In this document: positions 38,398-47,377 of the stretch, piece after piece
Numbering within the stretch: position 1 is the first letter of the stretch
Layout of the letters: each line of letters starts with the position of its first letter
Assembly: GCF_004343255.1 (NCBI RefSeq)
Contig: NZ_SMDD01000003.1
Span: 186,001-250,000 of the forward strand
Reading direction: 5' to 3'
Source of the DNA: Laceyella sacchari
GTDB lineage: Bacteria > Bacillota > Bacilli > Thermoactinomycetales > Thermoactinomycetaceae
Length of the DNA stretch: 64,000 nucleotides
Program-made: the position numbers and the translations under genes
The notes under the pieces: model-generated
What the model saw: only the letters and a program-made list of their open reading frames with translations
What the model was told of the DNA's origin: nothing
Databases searched by the model: none

Positions 38398-39219
38398 TCA
38401 CCTTTCCTGCTTTCCGATCCAAGCGACCATCCGTCCCGTTTTTCCTTTGTCCCGGCGGTGGGAGTAAAAGTAGGAATGATCGCAACTCGTACACCATTTG
38501 CTTACAGCCATATGCTCAGGCAATATCCCCGCCTGCAAAAAAATTTCGGCATTGGCTCGCTTCAAATCACATTGCCACCTGCCGGGAACATGACTCACCG
38601 CAATCCGCTCCAGCGCCTCTTGGCTGTGTATCGCTTCACGCATCGGGCCTATCACCCGTTCATCAACCTCATAGCAACAAGGCCCGATCGACGGACCGAT
38701 AGCCACCCATATCTCTTCTGGCTTCGCGCCTTGTTCACAAAAACGTTTAATCATGTGGGCGCCAATTTGGCCAACCGTCCCTTTCCAGCCGGCATGAGCC
38801 ACTCCCACCAAGTCTGATTGCGGATGATAAAAGTACAAAGGCACACAGTCGGCGAAATACGCTGCCAACAAAACACCTGGCTCACGGGTAAAAAGGCCGT
38901 CAGTCTCTTGGTAGGCGGTTTGGCGTCCGTCCTTCCCTTTGCCGCGATCCGCCGCCGACACTTGTTCAATATGTACGCCATGGACTTGTTCCGCGCAGGT
39001 CCAAGCATCAAAGGAAAAGTCCAGTTCTTCGCTCAATTCCCGGCGGTTGTCCACCACTTGCCGCGGCCGATCTCCCACGTGGAGTGCATAATTGCGGCAG
39101 TCGGCATCTTCGCCCGCCCTTCTCGCACTGAAACCGACACGGAGGTGCGGAAATTGATTCTGCCACGCGGTCAGCTCAAACATGGGCACTTTGTTGTCAC
39201 GGTATTGAAATGGTTCCAT
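38398..39219 (-). CDS. ylmD: YlmD, laccase-domain / polyphenol oxidase family protein (PgeF-like)
   Basis: A 273-residue member of the DUF152/YfiH family. Metal-binding residues are visible: AEQVHGVH near residue 80, AYFADCVPLYF near 130, and GVAHAGWKGTVGQ near 150. Family members have been assigned copper-oxidase, purine-nucleoside phosphorylase and peptidoglycan-editing (PgeF) activities; the location among division genes suggests the last, but this is inference. The start at 39219 is preceded by GAAGGGGGGGGGAG; the run of nine G forms the ribosome-binding site. Confidence 0.88.
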   Translation of the reverse strand: MEPFQYRDNKVPMFELTAWQNQFPHLRVGFSARRAGEDADCRNYALHVGDRPRQVVDNRRELSEELDFSFDAWTCAEQVHGVHIEQVSAADRGKGKDGRQTAYQETDGLFTREPGVLLAAYFADCVPLYFYHPQSDLVGVAHAGWKGTVGQIGAHMIKRFCEQGAKPEEIWVAIGPSIGPCCYEVDERVIGPMREAIHSQEALERIAVSHVPGRWQCDLKRANAEIFLQAGILPEHMAVSKWCTSCDHSYFYSHRRDKGKTGRMVAWIGKQER

Positions 39220-39319
39220 ACACTCCCCCCCCCTTCGTTTCATATTACCATATCTTCCATTGTCAACAAAGGAGGCGCAATCCGCCTCCTCCAGCGCTTT
39301 TCCCGGCCCGCTGCAACTT

Positions 39320-39601
39320 TTAATCGACAGCGGCCTCATCCGGCAAATAATAACCGCGCCGCTCGACACTCTCTTCCAAACGTACCAAAATCACATCCGA
39401 ACCGATCTTCACAATTTGCCGCCATGGGATGACCCATTCGTGGCCACTGCTAACAAAACCAAACCATTTGCTTTCACCCGGCACAACAATGGCATGAATC
39501 ACGCCCCGTCGCAAATCCAAATCCAAGTCGTAGATTTGGCCCAATTTACGACCATCAGCAATATTGACGACATCTTTCGCCTGCAACTCTGATATTTTCA
39601 C
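39320..39601 (-). CDS. ylmC: YlmC/YmxH family PRC-barrel sporulation protein
   Basis: A 93-residue protein with a single PRC-barrel domain (KISELQAKDVVNIADGRKLG, then DLDLDLRRGVIHAIVVPG and EWVIPWRQIVKIGSDVILV). The family is tied to sporulation in Bacillales; function unknown. A GTG at 39601 preceded by GGGGAG gives the family start; a GTG at 39622 has no ribosome-binding site. It lies 80 bases downstream of the terminator that follows sigG and is the first ylm gene, 100 bases before ylmD. Confidence 0.85.
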   Translation of the reverse strand: MKISELQAKDVVNIADGRKLGQIYDLDLDLRRGVIHAIVVPGESKWFGFVSSGHEWVIPWRQIVKIGSDVILVRLEESVERRGYYLPDEAAVD

Positions 39602-39683
39602 ACGTCTCCCCACTTTCCGCACAATGGTTATTTCTATATGTATATGTGCGGATTCCCGTAAATGTACGGCCTATTTCCATACA

Positions 39684-39712
39684 AAAGCCCAATCTTAGGC
39701 GATTGGGCTTTT
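39684..39712 (-). terminator. terminator after sigG
   Basis: AAAAGCCCAATC and GATTGGGCTTTT form a 12-bp stem with a 5-base loop, 32 bases beyond the sigG stop. The T run is short (TTTTG). It separates the spoIIG-sigG unit from the ylm operon. Confidence 0.8.
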
Positions 39713-39743
39713 GAGCAAGCATAGGCTTGCGAATCTATTCTAT

Positions 39744-40520
39744 TTAGGTGATAAACTTGTTCATCTGAGCAATGGCCGCTTTCTCCAGGCGAGAAACCTG
39801 AGCTTGGGAAATCCCTATTTCTTCAGCCACTTCCATCTGCGTCTTACCTTCAAAAAAGCGCATGGACAAAATCATTTTTTCCCTGTCATTTAACTTGCTC
39901 ATCGCTTCATTTAAAGCGATTCCTTCCAGCCACTGGGCATCTCTGGACTTTTCATCGCTCAATTGATCCATGACGAAAATGGGATCGCCACCGTCCTGAT
40001 ACACCGGTTCAAACAAAGAAACCGGATCTTGGATGGCGTCCAATGCGAACACCACATCTTCCTTAGGCACGTTTAACGCACGTGAAATTTCCAAAATCGT
40101 GGGTTCACGCGAATGCAGATTTGTCAACGAATCCCGAACTTGCAACGCTTTGTAAGCGATGTCTCGTAACGATCGGGACACACGGATCGGATTATTATCA
40201 CGCAAGTATCTTCTGATCTCGCCAATAATCATGGGCACGGCATAGGTAGAAAATTTGACGTTCTGGCCGAGATCAAAGTTGTCAATCGCTTTCATCAATC
40301 CGATGCAACCAACCTGAAACAGATCATCCACGCATTCCCCTCTATTGTTAAAGCGTTGGATTACACTCAATACCAAGCGTAGATTCCCATTGACCAGTTT
40401 TTCGCGCGCGGAACGGTCACCCGCTTGCAGCTGTTGAAACAGCACCCGCATCTCCTGATTTTTAAGAACGGGGAGTTTAGAAGTATCAACGCCGCATATC
40501 TCCACTTTGTTTCGCGCCAT
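39744..40520 (-). CDS. sigG: sporulation sigma factor SigG
   Basis: The late forespore sigma factor. The 258-residue protein is of the sigma-70 B/F/G branch: region 2 (NLRLVLSVIQRFNNRG, DDLFQVGCIGLMKAIDNFD), region 3 and region 4 with the helix-turn-helix MEVAEEIGISQAQVSRLEK. The N-terminal CGVDTSKLPVLKN is specific to SigG. It begins 71 bases after sigE. The ribosome-binding site GAGGAGGGG is buried in a long hairpin (40526-40572), which should limit translation from read-through spoIIG transcripts. Confidence 0.97.
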   Translation of the reverse strand: MARNKVEICGVDTSKLPVLKNQEMRVLFQQLQAGDRSAREKLVNGNLRLVLSVIQRFNNRGECVDDLFQVGCIGLMKAIDNFDLGQNVKFSTYAVPMIIGEIRRYLRDNNPIRVSRSLRDIAYKALQVRDSLTNLHSREPTILEISRALNVPKEDVVFALDAIQDPVSLFEPVYQDGGDPIFVMDQLSDEKSRDAQWLEGIALNEAMSKLNDREKMILSMRFFEGKTQMEVAEEIGISQAQVSRLEKAAIAQMNKFIT

Positions 40521-40525
40521 GAATT

Positions 40526-40572
40526 CCCCTCCTCAGGCTGGAACTAATTTTCAGTATGTCCTGAGGAAGGGG
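40526..40572 (-). promoter_or_regulatory. hairpin sequestering the sigG ribosome-binding site
   Basis: On the plus strand CCCCTCCTCAGG (40526-40537) pairs with CCTGAGGAAGGGG (40560-40572): 12 bp with a single-base bulge and a 22-base loop. In the RNA the 3' arm is the sigG Shine-Dalgarno sequence, 5 bases before the ATG. Confidence 0.8.
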
Positions 40573-40591
40573 ATTTATAATAAGAAGGAAA

Positions 40592-41314
40592 TTAAACCAT
40601 TTTATTGAATTCTTTACGCAATCTCTTAATAATTCTTTTCTCCAAACGGGAAATGTAAGACTGCGATATCCCGAGCATGTCAGCTACATCCTTCTGGGTC
40701 TTCTCTTCGCCGCCATTTAACCCAAAACGCAACTCCATGATTTTACGCTCCCGATCTGATAGATTCGACAGCGCCGTCCGCAAAATCTTGCGATCTACTT
40801 CATCTTCAATGTCGCGGTAGATAGTGTCATTCTCTGTGCCTAGCACATCTGACAACAACAATTCATTCCCGTCATAGTCTGTATTAAGCGGCTCATCAAA
40901 AGAAACTTCTGAACGAATTTTGTTGTTGCGCCGCAAAAACATGAGGATTTCATTCTCAATGCATCGGGAAGCATAGGTAGCCAGCTTGATTTTCTTGGTG
41001 GGATCAAAGGTGTTGACGGCTTTAATCAGGCCAATCGTGCCGATCGAGACCAGATCTTCAATGTGAATCCCGGTGTTTTCAAATTTGCGTGCAATGTAGA
41101 CCACCAGCCGCAGATTGCGCTCAATGAGCAAAGCCCGAACAGCGGAATCCCCGCTCGGTAACTTTTCCAACAGATGTTCTTCTTCCTCCCGGGTCAACGG
41201 CGGAGGCAGGGCCTCACTCCCGCCGATATAATAAACTTCTTCCCCTTTCAAGCCGATTTGCATAAGTAGACGGTACCAAAACAATTGCACCGCCAATCTC
41301 CATTTGACAAACAT
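40592..41314 (-). CDS. sigE: sporulation sigma factor SigE (pro-sigma-E)
   Basis: Mother-cell-specific early sigma factor, made as an inactive precursor. The 240-residue product has a basic/hydrophobic pro-sequence ([20 protein letters not shown]) before [16 protein letters not shown], where SpoIIGA cleaves, then regions 2 to 4 nearly identical to B. subtilis, including [19 protein letters not shown] and [16 protein letters not shown]. Two ATGs (41320 and 41314) are possible; GGGGGG lies 7 bases before the second, which is chosen, and the first overlaps the spoIIGA stop. The genes form the spoIIG operon. Confidence 0.97.
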   Translation of the reverse strand: MFVKWRLAVQLFWYRLLMQIGLKGEEVYYIGGSEALPPPLTREEEEHLLEKLPSGDSAVRALLIERNLRLVVYIARKFENTGIHIEDLVSIGTIGLIKAVNTFDPTKKIKLATYASRCIENEILMFLRRNNKIRSEVSFDEPLNTDYDGNELLLSDVLGTENDTIYRDIEDEVDRKILRTALSNLSDRERKIMELRFGLNGGEEKTQKDVADMLGISQSYISRLEKRIIKRLRKEFNKMV

Positions 41315-41316
41315 CC

Positions 41317-42261
41317 TCATACCCCCCCAACGATTTGTTCTATCTGCTCCCGCGGCTCAAGATCATAACAGGACGGATGAATAATCGCTTGGTAAGTCCC
41401 ATCAGACGAAAGGCGCCCGACATCTATACCTATGAGAATTTTTTTGATTTTATGCCACTGATTCCCCTGCAAAATTTCCACAACATCCGGTTTGATGGCG
41501 ATCATCATCTCCTGTTCTTTCCCCGCGGCCCGATATGGGATGACTCGAATCCGGTTTATCCAAGCCGCCGGCAAATTGGACCAGCCCGCTTCCCAATCCC
41601 ACTGGCGCAACATCTGTTCTAATTCTTCCGGAAAACAAACTTTCAACCGATCCAGTTCCACAATCATCACCGGCGTCCGGGTAATTGGATCACGCAGTTG
41701 GTTTCCGGTGTCAACAAGCCCGACACATTCCAAGCAGTGCTGGTTGAGATGGATGCGAACTTCGGTCATGTACTGTTGAATCCGATGATTTTCCTTCAAT
41801 GAACGCAACGAAAACCTGGTGTACAGCCACACAAGCGGAAATCCACACAAAATGAGGGCCCATGATACAGGAGAACCCCAGCCCTGAGCAGAGTGGGTCA
41901 AAAACAGCCCACCAGCCACTTGGCTGTCTCCTGTAATGACATAATGAAAAGCGATCATCGCTCCGCCGGCGATAAAGCAAACCAAGTAAAAAACCCCGAG
42001 ATTGCGAATAAACGCCAACGGGTGATGAAATCCATACGCGATCCCCACCATCGCCAAAGAAACCAAGATTTTGACTGGAAAGAAATACGCCAACGCAAAT
42101 TGCGGCCATAAGTGCAACATCGAATAGGCGCCACCCACGCACGCGGCCAGCAACAACCGCCAAACTTTGGTCGGTTGTTTGCGAATACCCGCCGTCAACC
42201 ACAACAGCAAGTAATCAATGGTTCCGTTGAGGAGGAAAATCATATCGGCGTAAACAACCAT
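41317..42261 (-). CDS. spoIIGA: sporulation sigma-E factor processing peptidase SpoIIGA
   Basis: Membrane-bound aspartic protease that activates pro-sigma-E at the septum when signalled by SpoIIR. The 314-residue protein has five N-terminal membrane segments (1-about 150) and a C-terminal protease domain with the catalytic motif LVDTGNQL near residue 182. The ATG follows GGGGGAAGG. It overlaps sigE and is preceded by a promoter with spoIIG-like 22-bp spacing. Confidence 0.95.
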   Translation of the reverse strand: MVVYADMIFLLNGTIDYLLLWLTAGIRKQPTKVWRLLLAACVGGAYSMLHLWPQFALAYFFPVKILVSLAMVGIAYGFHHPLAFIRNLGVFYLVCFIAGGAMIAFHYVITGDSQVAGGLFLTHSAQGWGSPVSWALILCGFPLVWLYTRFSLRSLKENHRIQQYMTEVRIHLNQHCLECVGLVDTGNQLRDPITRTPVMIVELDRLKVCFPEELEQMLRQWDWEAGWSNLPAAWINRIRVIPYRAAGKEQEMMIAIKPDVVEILQGNQWHKIKKILIGIDVGRLSSDGTYQAIIHPSCYDLEPREQIEQIVGGV

Positions 42262-42291
42262 GCCCTTCCCCCTTCAGATTGAAGTGAAATC

Positions 42292-42359
42292 AGTATATCC
42301 CAAGCTTTGGTTCAAAGTCTGTCGCTTCTTGGATTGGTTCTTTGACTTGTTTCGTCGAA
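42292..42359 (-). promoter_or_regulatory. candidate Spo0A-dependent spoIIG promoter
   Basis: On the minus strand TATACT (42292-42297) is separated by 22 bp from GCGACA (42320-42325). That spacing is the peculiarity of the B. subtilis spoIIG promoter, where Spo0A contacts sigma-A. Imperfect 0A boxes (consensus TGTCGAA) occur at 42320-42326 (TGTCGCT) and 42353-42359 (CGTCGAA). Confidence 0.5.
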
Positions 42360-42462
42360 CGCTGTGGTTCACCGCCAACTCCTGCCGGCATCCCTGCTCA
42401 TGTCATGCTGGGAACCTCTGCTAACGTGCCAGCTTCGTCCTGCACTCAAGATTGGAAAAGCC

Positions 42463-42496
42463 CAACAAAAAAAGAGATACCTGTTTAAGGTATCTC
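42463..42496 (-). terminator. terminator after ftsZ
   Basis: On the minus strand GAGATACCT and AGGTATCTC flank a TAAAC loop, followed by seven T. It separates the dcw operon from spoIIG. The rest of the 334-base gap holds the spoIIG promoter and no gene. Confidence 0.9.
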
Positions 42497-42595
42497 CTCG
42501 CTGATTGACAAGCAGCCTGATTCCGGGCGAGCCGTGGTCGTTTCCTGGAACAACACTCCCACTTGATGCAAAGCTTCCCGTCTTGGCTCGCTCTG

Positions 42596-43747
42596 CTATT
42601 TTTTGCGGTTGCGCAAGAATGTCGGTACCTCCAAATGCCCGTAAGGATCGATGAAATCATTATTTGTGTTTTGCTTTTCCTTTTCAACACGGCTAAATGG
42701 GGAGAAAGTCGGCTCTTCTTTTTGCGATTGCTGATTGACAAACATCGGCTTGCTTGATTTGGGGGGTTGTATCGAAATGTGTTTCTCTTGTTGCTCATGG
42801 TCAAAGCCCGTCGCGATCACCGTAACCAAAATCTCATCTTTCAAGTCTTCATTGATCACCGCACCGAAAATCATGTTAACTTCCGGATGAGAGGCTTGCG
42901 TCACGATATCGGCCGCTTCATACACTTCGTACAAACTCAAGTTGGTTCCACCGGTAATATTCATCAGTACCCCGCGTGCACCATCGATAGATGTTTCCAA
43001 CAATGGGCTGCAAATCGCCTTTTTGGCTGCTTCCGCTGCGCGGCTCTCGCCCGTTGCCGACCCGATACCCATCAGTGCGGAACCACGTTCAGTCATAATC
43101 GTACGCACGTCGGCGAAGTCCAAGTTAATCAAGCCAGGAACGGCAATCAAATCGGAAATCCCTTGCACACCTTGCCGCAAGACGTTATCCGCTTCACGGA
43201 ACGCCTCCAGCATGGGCGTGTTTTTGTCGACAATATCCAACAACCGGTCGTTGGGGATGACGATCAACGTGTCCACGTTCTCTTTCAACGCGGCCACCCC
43301 TTGTTCAGCTTGGCTCGCCCGCCGTCTTCCTTCAAAGGTAAACGGCTTGGTGACCACGCCGACGGTAAGTGCGCCCAACTCCCGAGCGATCGAAGCGATT
43401 TCCGGTGCAGCCCCCGTTCCTGTTCCGCCTCCCATACCCGCAGTAACAAACACCATGTCTGCGCCTTTCAATACATTTTCAAGCTGCTCCCGGCTCTCTT
43501 CGGCCGCTTTTTTGCCAATCTCCGGCTTGGCACCAGCCCCCAAGCCACGTGTCAGCTTCTCCCCGATTTGCAAACGGATAGGGGCTTTGGCACGGCTGAG
43601 CGCTTGGGCGTCAGTGTTAACGGCGATGAATTCGACTCCTTGCACTCCCGCTTCGATCATGCGGTTAACCGCATTGCTACCGCCACCACCCACACCGATC
43701 ACTTTAATCTGGGCGATTTGTTCCATTTCCAGATCAAAATCTAACAT
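42596..43747 (-). CDS. ftsZ: cell-division GTPase FtsZ
   Basis: Tubulin-like GTPase that forms the Z ring. The 383-residue protein has the GTP-binding [13 protein letters not shown] near residue 20, the tubulin signature [11 protein letters not shown] near 107, the T7 loop [10 protein letters not shown] with its catalytic Asp near 205, a variable linker (about 318-365) and the C-terminal peptide EVPTFLRNR that binds FtsA and SepF. GGAGGG precedes the ATG at 43747; the frame's upstream extension is not used. It is 51 bases after ftsA. Confidence 0.98.
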   Translation of the reverse strand: MLDFDLEMEQIAQIKVIGVGGGGSNAVNRMIEAGVQGVEFIAVNTDAQALSRAKAPIRLQIGEKLTRGLGAGAKPEIGKKAAEESREQLENVLKGADMVFVTAGMGGGTGTGAAPEIASIARELGALTVGVVTKPFTFEGRRRASQAEQGVAALKENVDTLIVIPNDRLLDIVDKNTPMLEAFREADNVLRQGVQGISDLIAVPGLINLDFADVRTIMTERGSALMGIGSATGESRAAEAAKKAICSPLLETSIDGARGVLMNITGGTNLSLYEVYEAADIVTQASHPEVNMIFGAVINEDLKDEILVTVIATGFDHEQQEKHISIQPPKSSKPMFVNQQSQKEEPTFSPFSRVEKEKQNTNNDFIDPYGHLEVPTFLRNRKK

Positions 43748-43798
43748 GATCTTGTCCCTCCAATACAATCTCTACTGATGTAACAATAATCAAATGAC

Positions 43799-45037
43799 CT
43801 AGATGAATTCACTTAACCAACTCTTCACTCTCTCTAACGCAGAAGGCGGCCGTTTCCCTTTCTGTCGCGGAGGGTGGGCAGGTCTCGGGTTGGTCGGCTG
43901 GAGCACGCCCCGTTTCTGCAGATAGTGGATCATCCCCACCCCTCCCGTATACGCTGGCTCTTTGACACCGATGTTTTTGGGGACAGCGATGCGTACCGCG
44001 GCACCCAATTGGCTCTGGGCGACATGAATGATCTGTTTGGTGGCCATGACCCCCCCTGTTAACACGTACCCTCCAGCGGGCTCATCGGAAAATCCCATTG
44101 CTTTAACTTGCTGCTTGATCAGATGAAACATCTCCTCCAACCGGGGTTCGATGATTTGCGAGAGTTCCAGCTGGGTGACCGTTCGCTCACGCGTCGTGCC
44201 GATCGTTTGCACTTGAAATGTTTCATTTACATCAGCAAAATCCTTGCTGGCCACACCGTATTTGCATTTCACTTCTTCCGCGGTGCTAGTCTGCGTTCGT
44301 AAGCCGATGGCGATGTCATTGGTGATGTACTCCCCACCGATGGGAATCACCGAAGTGCCGGCCAAATGTCCCTGTTGGAACACCGTCAACGTCGTCGTCC
44401 CACCGCCGATATCAGCCACGACCACGCCAAGGTTCTTCTCATCCGTGGACAGACAGAGTTCGCTGACCGCCAATGGCAGGAAAACCATGCCCGCGATGCT
44501 CAAATTCGCGCGTTCGATGCATCTAAGTAAATTTTCGATAATCGTTTTCGCTCCGGTGACAATGAGCGCGTCTACCTCCAAACGAACGCCGATCATCCCA
44601 TTCGGATCTCGGATATCATCTAATCCATCAACGATGAATTGTTTCGGAACCACTTCGACAATTGCCCGTTCCGGCGGTATGGCAATGACACGGGCTGCCT
44701 GTAAAACACGGTCAATATCATGATAGCCGATCTCTCTGTCTTCACTGGCCACTGCTACCACACCATGACTGGGTTGCAATGAGACATGATGCCCAGACAC
44801 TCCGATATAGACTTCCGAAATCTCTATTCCAACCATGCGTTCGGCATGGTCTACCGCTTCACGAATGGATTGAACCGCCTGATCGATATTGATGATGGCT
44901 CCCTTTTTCATCCCCAGTGAATCAGCTGTTCCAACACCAACAATGTGCGTTGTTCCGTCCGGATTGATTTCTGCTACGATAACACGAACCTGTGATGAGC
45001 CTAAATCCAAAGCAATCACAAAATCTTCATTGCTCAA
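43799..45037 (-). CDS. ftsA: cell-division actin-like protein FtsA
   Basis: Membrane-tethering partner of FtsZ. The 412-residue actin-fold protein shows the phosphate-1 loop IALDLGSSQVRVI, phosphate-2 loop VVADIGGGTTTLTV near residue 200, adenosine motif AGGYVLTGGVMA near 325 and a C-terminal amphipathic helix (SALERVKSWLSEF) for membrane binding. The start is TTG at 45037, 9 bases after AAGGAGG. A 175-base gap separates it from divIB, with a candidate sigma-H promoter, so ftsAZ may be transcribed separately at sporulation onset as in B. subtilis. Confidence 0.96.
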   Translation of the reverse strand: MSNEDFVIALDLGSSQVRVIVAEINPDGTTHIVGVGTADSLGMKKGAIINIDQAVQSIREAVDHAERMVGIEISEVYIGVSGHHVSLQPSHGVVAVASEDREIGYHDIDRVLQAARVIAIPPERAIVEVVPKQFIVDGLDDIRDPNGMIGVRLEVDALIVTGAKTIIENLLRCIERANLSIAGMVFLPLAVSELCLSTDEKNLGVVVADIGGGTTTLTVFQQGHLAGTSVIPIGGEYITNDIAIGLRTQTSTAEEVKCKYGVASKDFADVNETFQVQTIGTTRERTVTQLELSQIIEPRLEEMFHLIKQQVKAMGFSDEPAGGYVLTGGVMATKQIIHVAQSQLGAAVRIAVPKNIGVKEPAYTGGVGMIHYLQKRGVLQPTNPRPAHPPRQKGKRPPSALERVKSWLSEFI

Positions 45038-45124
45038 TCCTGGGCACCTCCTTGCCCGAGAAGTAAAACTCTGTTTGAATAAAGAGATCTGTAAGTAGGG
45101 AAAGGGAGGAAATACTTACAAACC

Positions 45125-45152
45125 ATATTCAACAGCCGGGGGAATTTCCCCT
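45125..45152 (-). promoter_or_regulatory. candidate sigma-H promoter of ftsAZ
   Basis: On the minus strand AGGGGAAAT (one mismatch to the RnAGGAwWW -35) and GTTGAATAT (perfect for the RnnGAATww -10) are separated by 10 bases, one shorter than usual, about 90 bases before the ftsA start. B. subtilis ftsAZ has a sigma-H promoter at the same place. Confidence 0.4.
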
Positions 45153-45212
45153 CTTAAAACTGTTCATTTTTCTTCCTCAAACTTACATATTTTCCCAATC
45201 ATGGAAATATCC

Positions 45213-45962
45213 TCATTCCGTCTCCGATTGAAGTTGGGGCTTCCCTAACCTCTCCGGTGCAAACCAGATGCTCTCCAACAAGTAGATCGCTCCTGGCGGA
45301 TGCTGGTAAAATGAGGGATAATATTGACATTTGTCAGCTAATTCTTTAGCTCGGACATAAATCCGATGTTGTCTGTCACTCTGGATTTCCACCTGTTCCG
45401 CATCGGTAGCGGCAGGGGATATGGTGATAAATTTTTTGCGTATTGGTTCGGGCAATCGAGCAATTTGCTTTACTGCTGAGGTGAAAGTCGGGTTCATGCG
45501 GGCCCATCCCCTGAAAATCGGCTGATGCGGCCGATTCGTCAGATAGGGCCTTGCGGCAAGTATCGTTCCATTTGAGAGTATGGGCAGGAGTTTTTGATCA
45601 TTTGTTTCGAATATTGCGACGGGAGGCCACTCTTCTACTCGTATGTACACCTGATTGGGAAAGCGTGTGACCACGCTGGCTCTTTTCACTTCAGGCAACT
45701 GCATAAGCGCTTGCTCTGCACGTGCGCCATCGATGCTGAAATAAGAAATTCCTTTTTTCATCCGTGTTTTCGCCAATATTTCATCCGCTTTCACCAGATG
45801 ATGACCACTGATATGGATCGTTTCTATTTTGCTAAGCGGTGAACGCAAGAATAGGATAAATAACATTCCCAAAAAAAACACAAAGATGAACACGAACAAC
45901 CAGGGTGCAGGGGAACGTCTTCTTCCTACCCGTGAGCGAAAGTGAGGAATACGCTCATCCAT
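45213..45962 (-). CDS. divIB: cell-division protein DivIB/FtsQ
   Basis: Bitopic division protein that complexes with FtsL and DivIC. The 249-residue product has a short basic cytoplasmic part, one membrane segment (about 21-40), a POTRA domain (SKIETIHISGHHLVKADEIL, about 43-110) and the beta/gamma extracellular domain. The frame extends to 45989, but GGAAAGGAG precedes the ATG at 45962. It lies 136 bases after murA. Confidence 0.9.
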   Translation of the reverse strand: MDERIPHFRSRVGRRRSPAPWLFVFIFVFFLGMLFILFLRSPLSKIETIHISGHHLVKADEILAKTRMKKGISYFSIDGARAEQALMQLPEVKRASVVTRFPNQVYIRVEEWPPVAIFETNDQKLLPILSNGTILAARPYLTNRPHQPIFRGWARMNPTFTSAVKQIARLPEPIRKKFITISPAATDAEQVEIQSDRQHRIYVRAKELADKCQYYPSFYQHPPGAIYLLESIWFAPERLGKPQLQSETE

Positions 45963-46097
45963 GGTAGTGACTCCTTTCCACAACACCAATCGTCTGTCTG
46001 TTCATTCACACTAAATCTTATAGTCTTCCCTATATATTACCACAAACAGCCGGGGCTCACATGAATTTTAACACAAAAAACAGAAGCACGGGATGTG

Positions 46098-47363
46098 CTA
46101 CTGTTTTTTCAAGGCCACTCTATGAATTTGTCCTCCCAGTTGGGCGATCACTTCATCGAGCCGTTCATATCCCCGATCGACATGTTCAACTCCGGCAACT
46201 ACCGATCTTCCTTGCGCGTTTAGCGCCGCGATCACCAGAGCAGCACCGGCGCGCAAGTCTGTCGCGCATACATGGGCGCCCTTCAGCCGTCTGACACCGT
46301 GAACTGTCACGGTATCCCCTACCAGCCGAATCTCGGCCCCCATTTTTTTCAATTCCTCCACGTGCTTCAAGCGGGAATCGAAGATTTTTTCCGTCACGCG
46401 GCTTGTTCCCTCACACAAGGTGAGTAGCGTTAGCATTTGCGGTTGCATATCCGTCGGGAAACCCGGATAAGGAGTGGTGACGATGTGCGGAATGCCATTT
46501 AGCTTTCGATCTGCCTTTACCCGCAATCCCCTCTCTGCCGTTTCAATGGCGAGCCCGGTCTGTCGCAATGGTTCAATGACACTTTCCAGATGTTCTGGCA
46601 CCACGTTGTCAAGCTCCACCTCACCGCCAGTTGCTCCGGCCGCAATGATCAACGTTCCGGCGACGATCCGATCTGGCATGACCGAATGATTCGTAGCCTG
46701 CATCTTCGGGACCCCTTGAATGACGATGGTAGACTCACCCGCCCCTTGCACTTTGGCTCCCATCTTATTGAGAAACGCGGCTAAGTCGACAATCTCCGGT
46801 TCGCGCGCGGCATTGGTGATCACGGTTTCTCCCGTGGCACACACTGCGGCCATCATGATGTTCTCAGTCGCTCCAACACTGGGGAAGTCCAGGGCAATTT
46901 CTGCCCCCTTCAACTCAGGAGCACTACACGCGATGATATCCCCTTCTTCCACCACATTCACTCCCAAACAAGCCAATCCTTTCAAGTGTAAATTGATCGG
47001 CCGTTTGCCAATGGCGCATCCTCCGGGGCGTGACACGGTCACTTTGCCCAATCTTGCAAGCAAGGGCCCCATCAGAAAAATGGATGAGCGGATACGGCTC
47101 ATCAGCTCATCCGGAATGTGGGTTTGATTGAGCCCGACCGTATCCACAGTAACCCGGTGCCCGGCGCGTTCCACTTTGGCGCCAAGGCTTTCCAAGATGC
47201 GGCACATCGCATCGATGTCCGTCAGTTGGGGCACATCGTGAATTTCGTACGTTCCGGCAGCGAGCACGGTGGCCGCCAAGATAGGAAGGGCTGCATTTTT
47301 CGCTCCTTGTACACGCACCCGCCCCGTTAATGGCGTTCCACCTTCGATGACAAATCCTTCCAA
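46098..47363 (-). CDS. murA: UDP-N-acetylglucosamine 1-carboxyvinyltransferase
   Basis: First committed step of peptidoglycan synthesis: transfers enolpyruvate from PEP to UDP-GlcNAc. The 421-residue protein has the PEP-binding Cys116 in SRPGGCAIGKRP, so it should be fosfomycin-sensitive, and the N-terminal QGAKNAALPILAA. The start is TTG at 47363, 7 bases after GGAGG; no better ATG precedes the conserved sequence. It is 14 bases after murB. Firmicutes often carry two copies (MurAA, MurAB); position in the dcw cluster matches the B. subtilis murAA-ywbA-type split only loosely. Confidence 0.96.
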   Translation of the reverse strand: MEGFVIEGGTPLTGRVRVQGAKNAALPILAATVLAAGTYEIHDVPQLTDIDAMCRILESLGAKVERAGHRVTVDTVGLNQTHIPDELMSRIRSSIFLMGPLLARLGKVTVSRPGGCAIGKRPINLHLKGLACLGVNVVEEGDIIACSAPELKGAEIALDFPSVGATENIMMAAVCATGETVITNAAREPEIVDLAAFLNKMGAKVQGAGESTIVIQGVPKMQATNHSVMPDRIVAGTLIIAAGATGGEVELDNVVPEHLESVIEPLRQTGLAIETAERGLRVKADRKLNGIPHIVTTPYPGFPTDMQPQMLTLLTLCEGTSRVTEKIFDSRLKHVEELKKMGAEIRLVGDTVTVHGVRRLKGAHVCATDLRAGAALVIAALNAQGRSVVAGVEHVDRGYERLDEVIAQLGGQIHRVALKKQ

Positions 47364-47377
47364 TATGTCACCTCCGT

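Noticed and set aside
42767-43744. Long plus-strand frames opposite ftsZ (325 and 278 codons)
   Set aside because: Antisense shadows of a highly conserved gene; no independent start signals or protein features.
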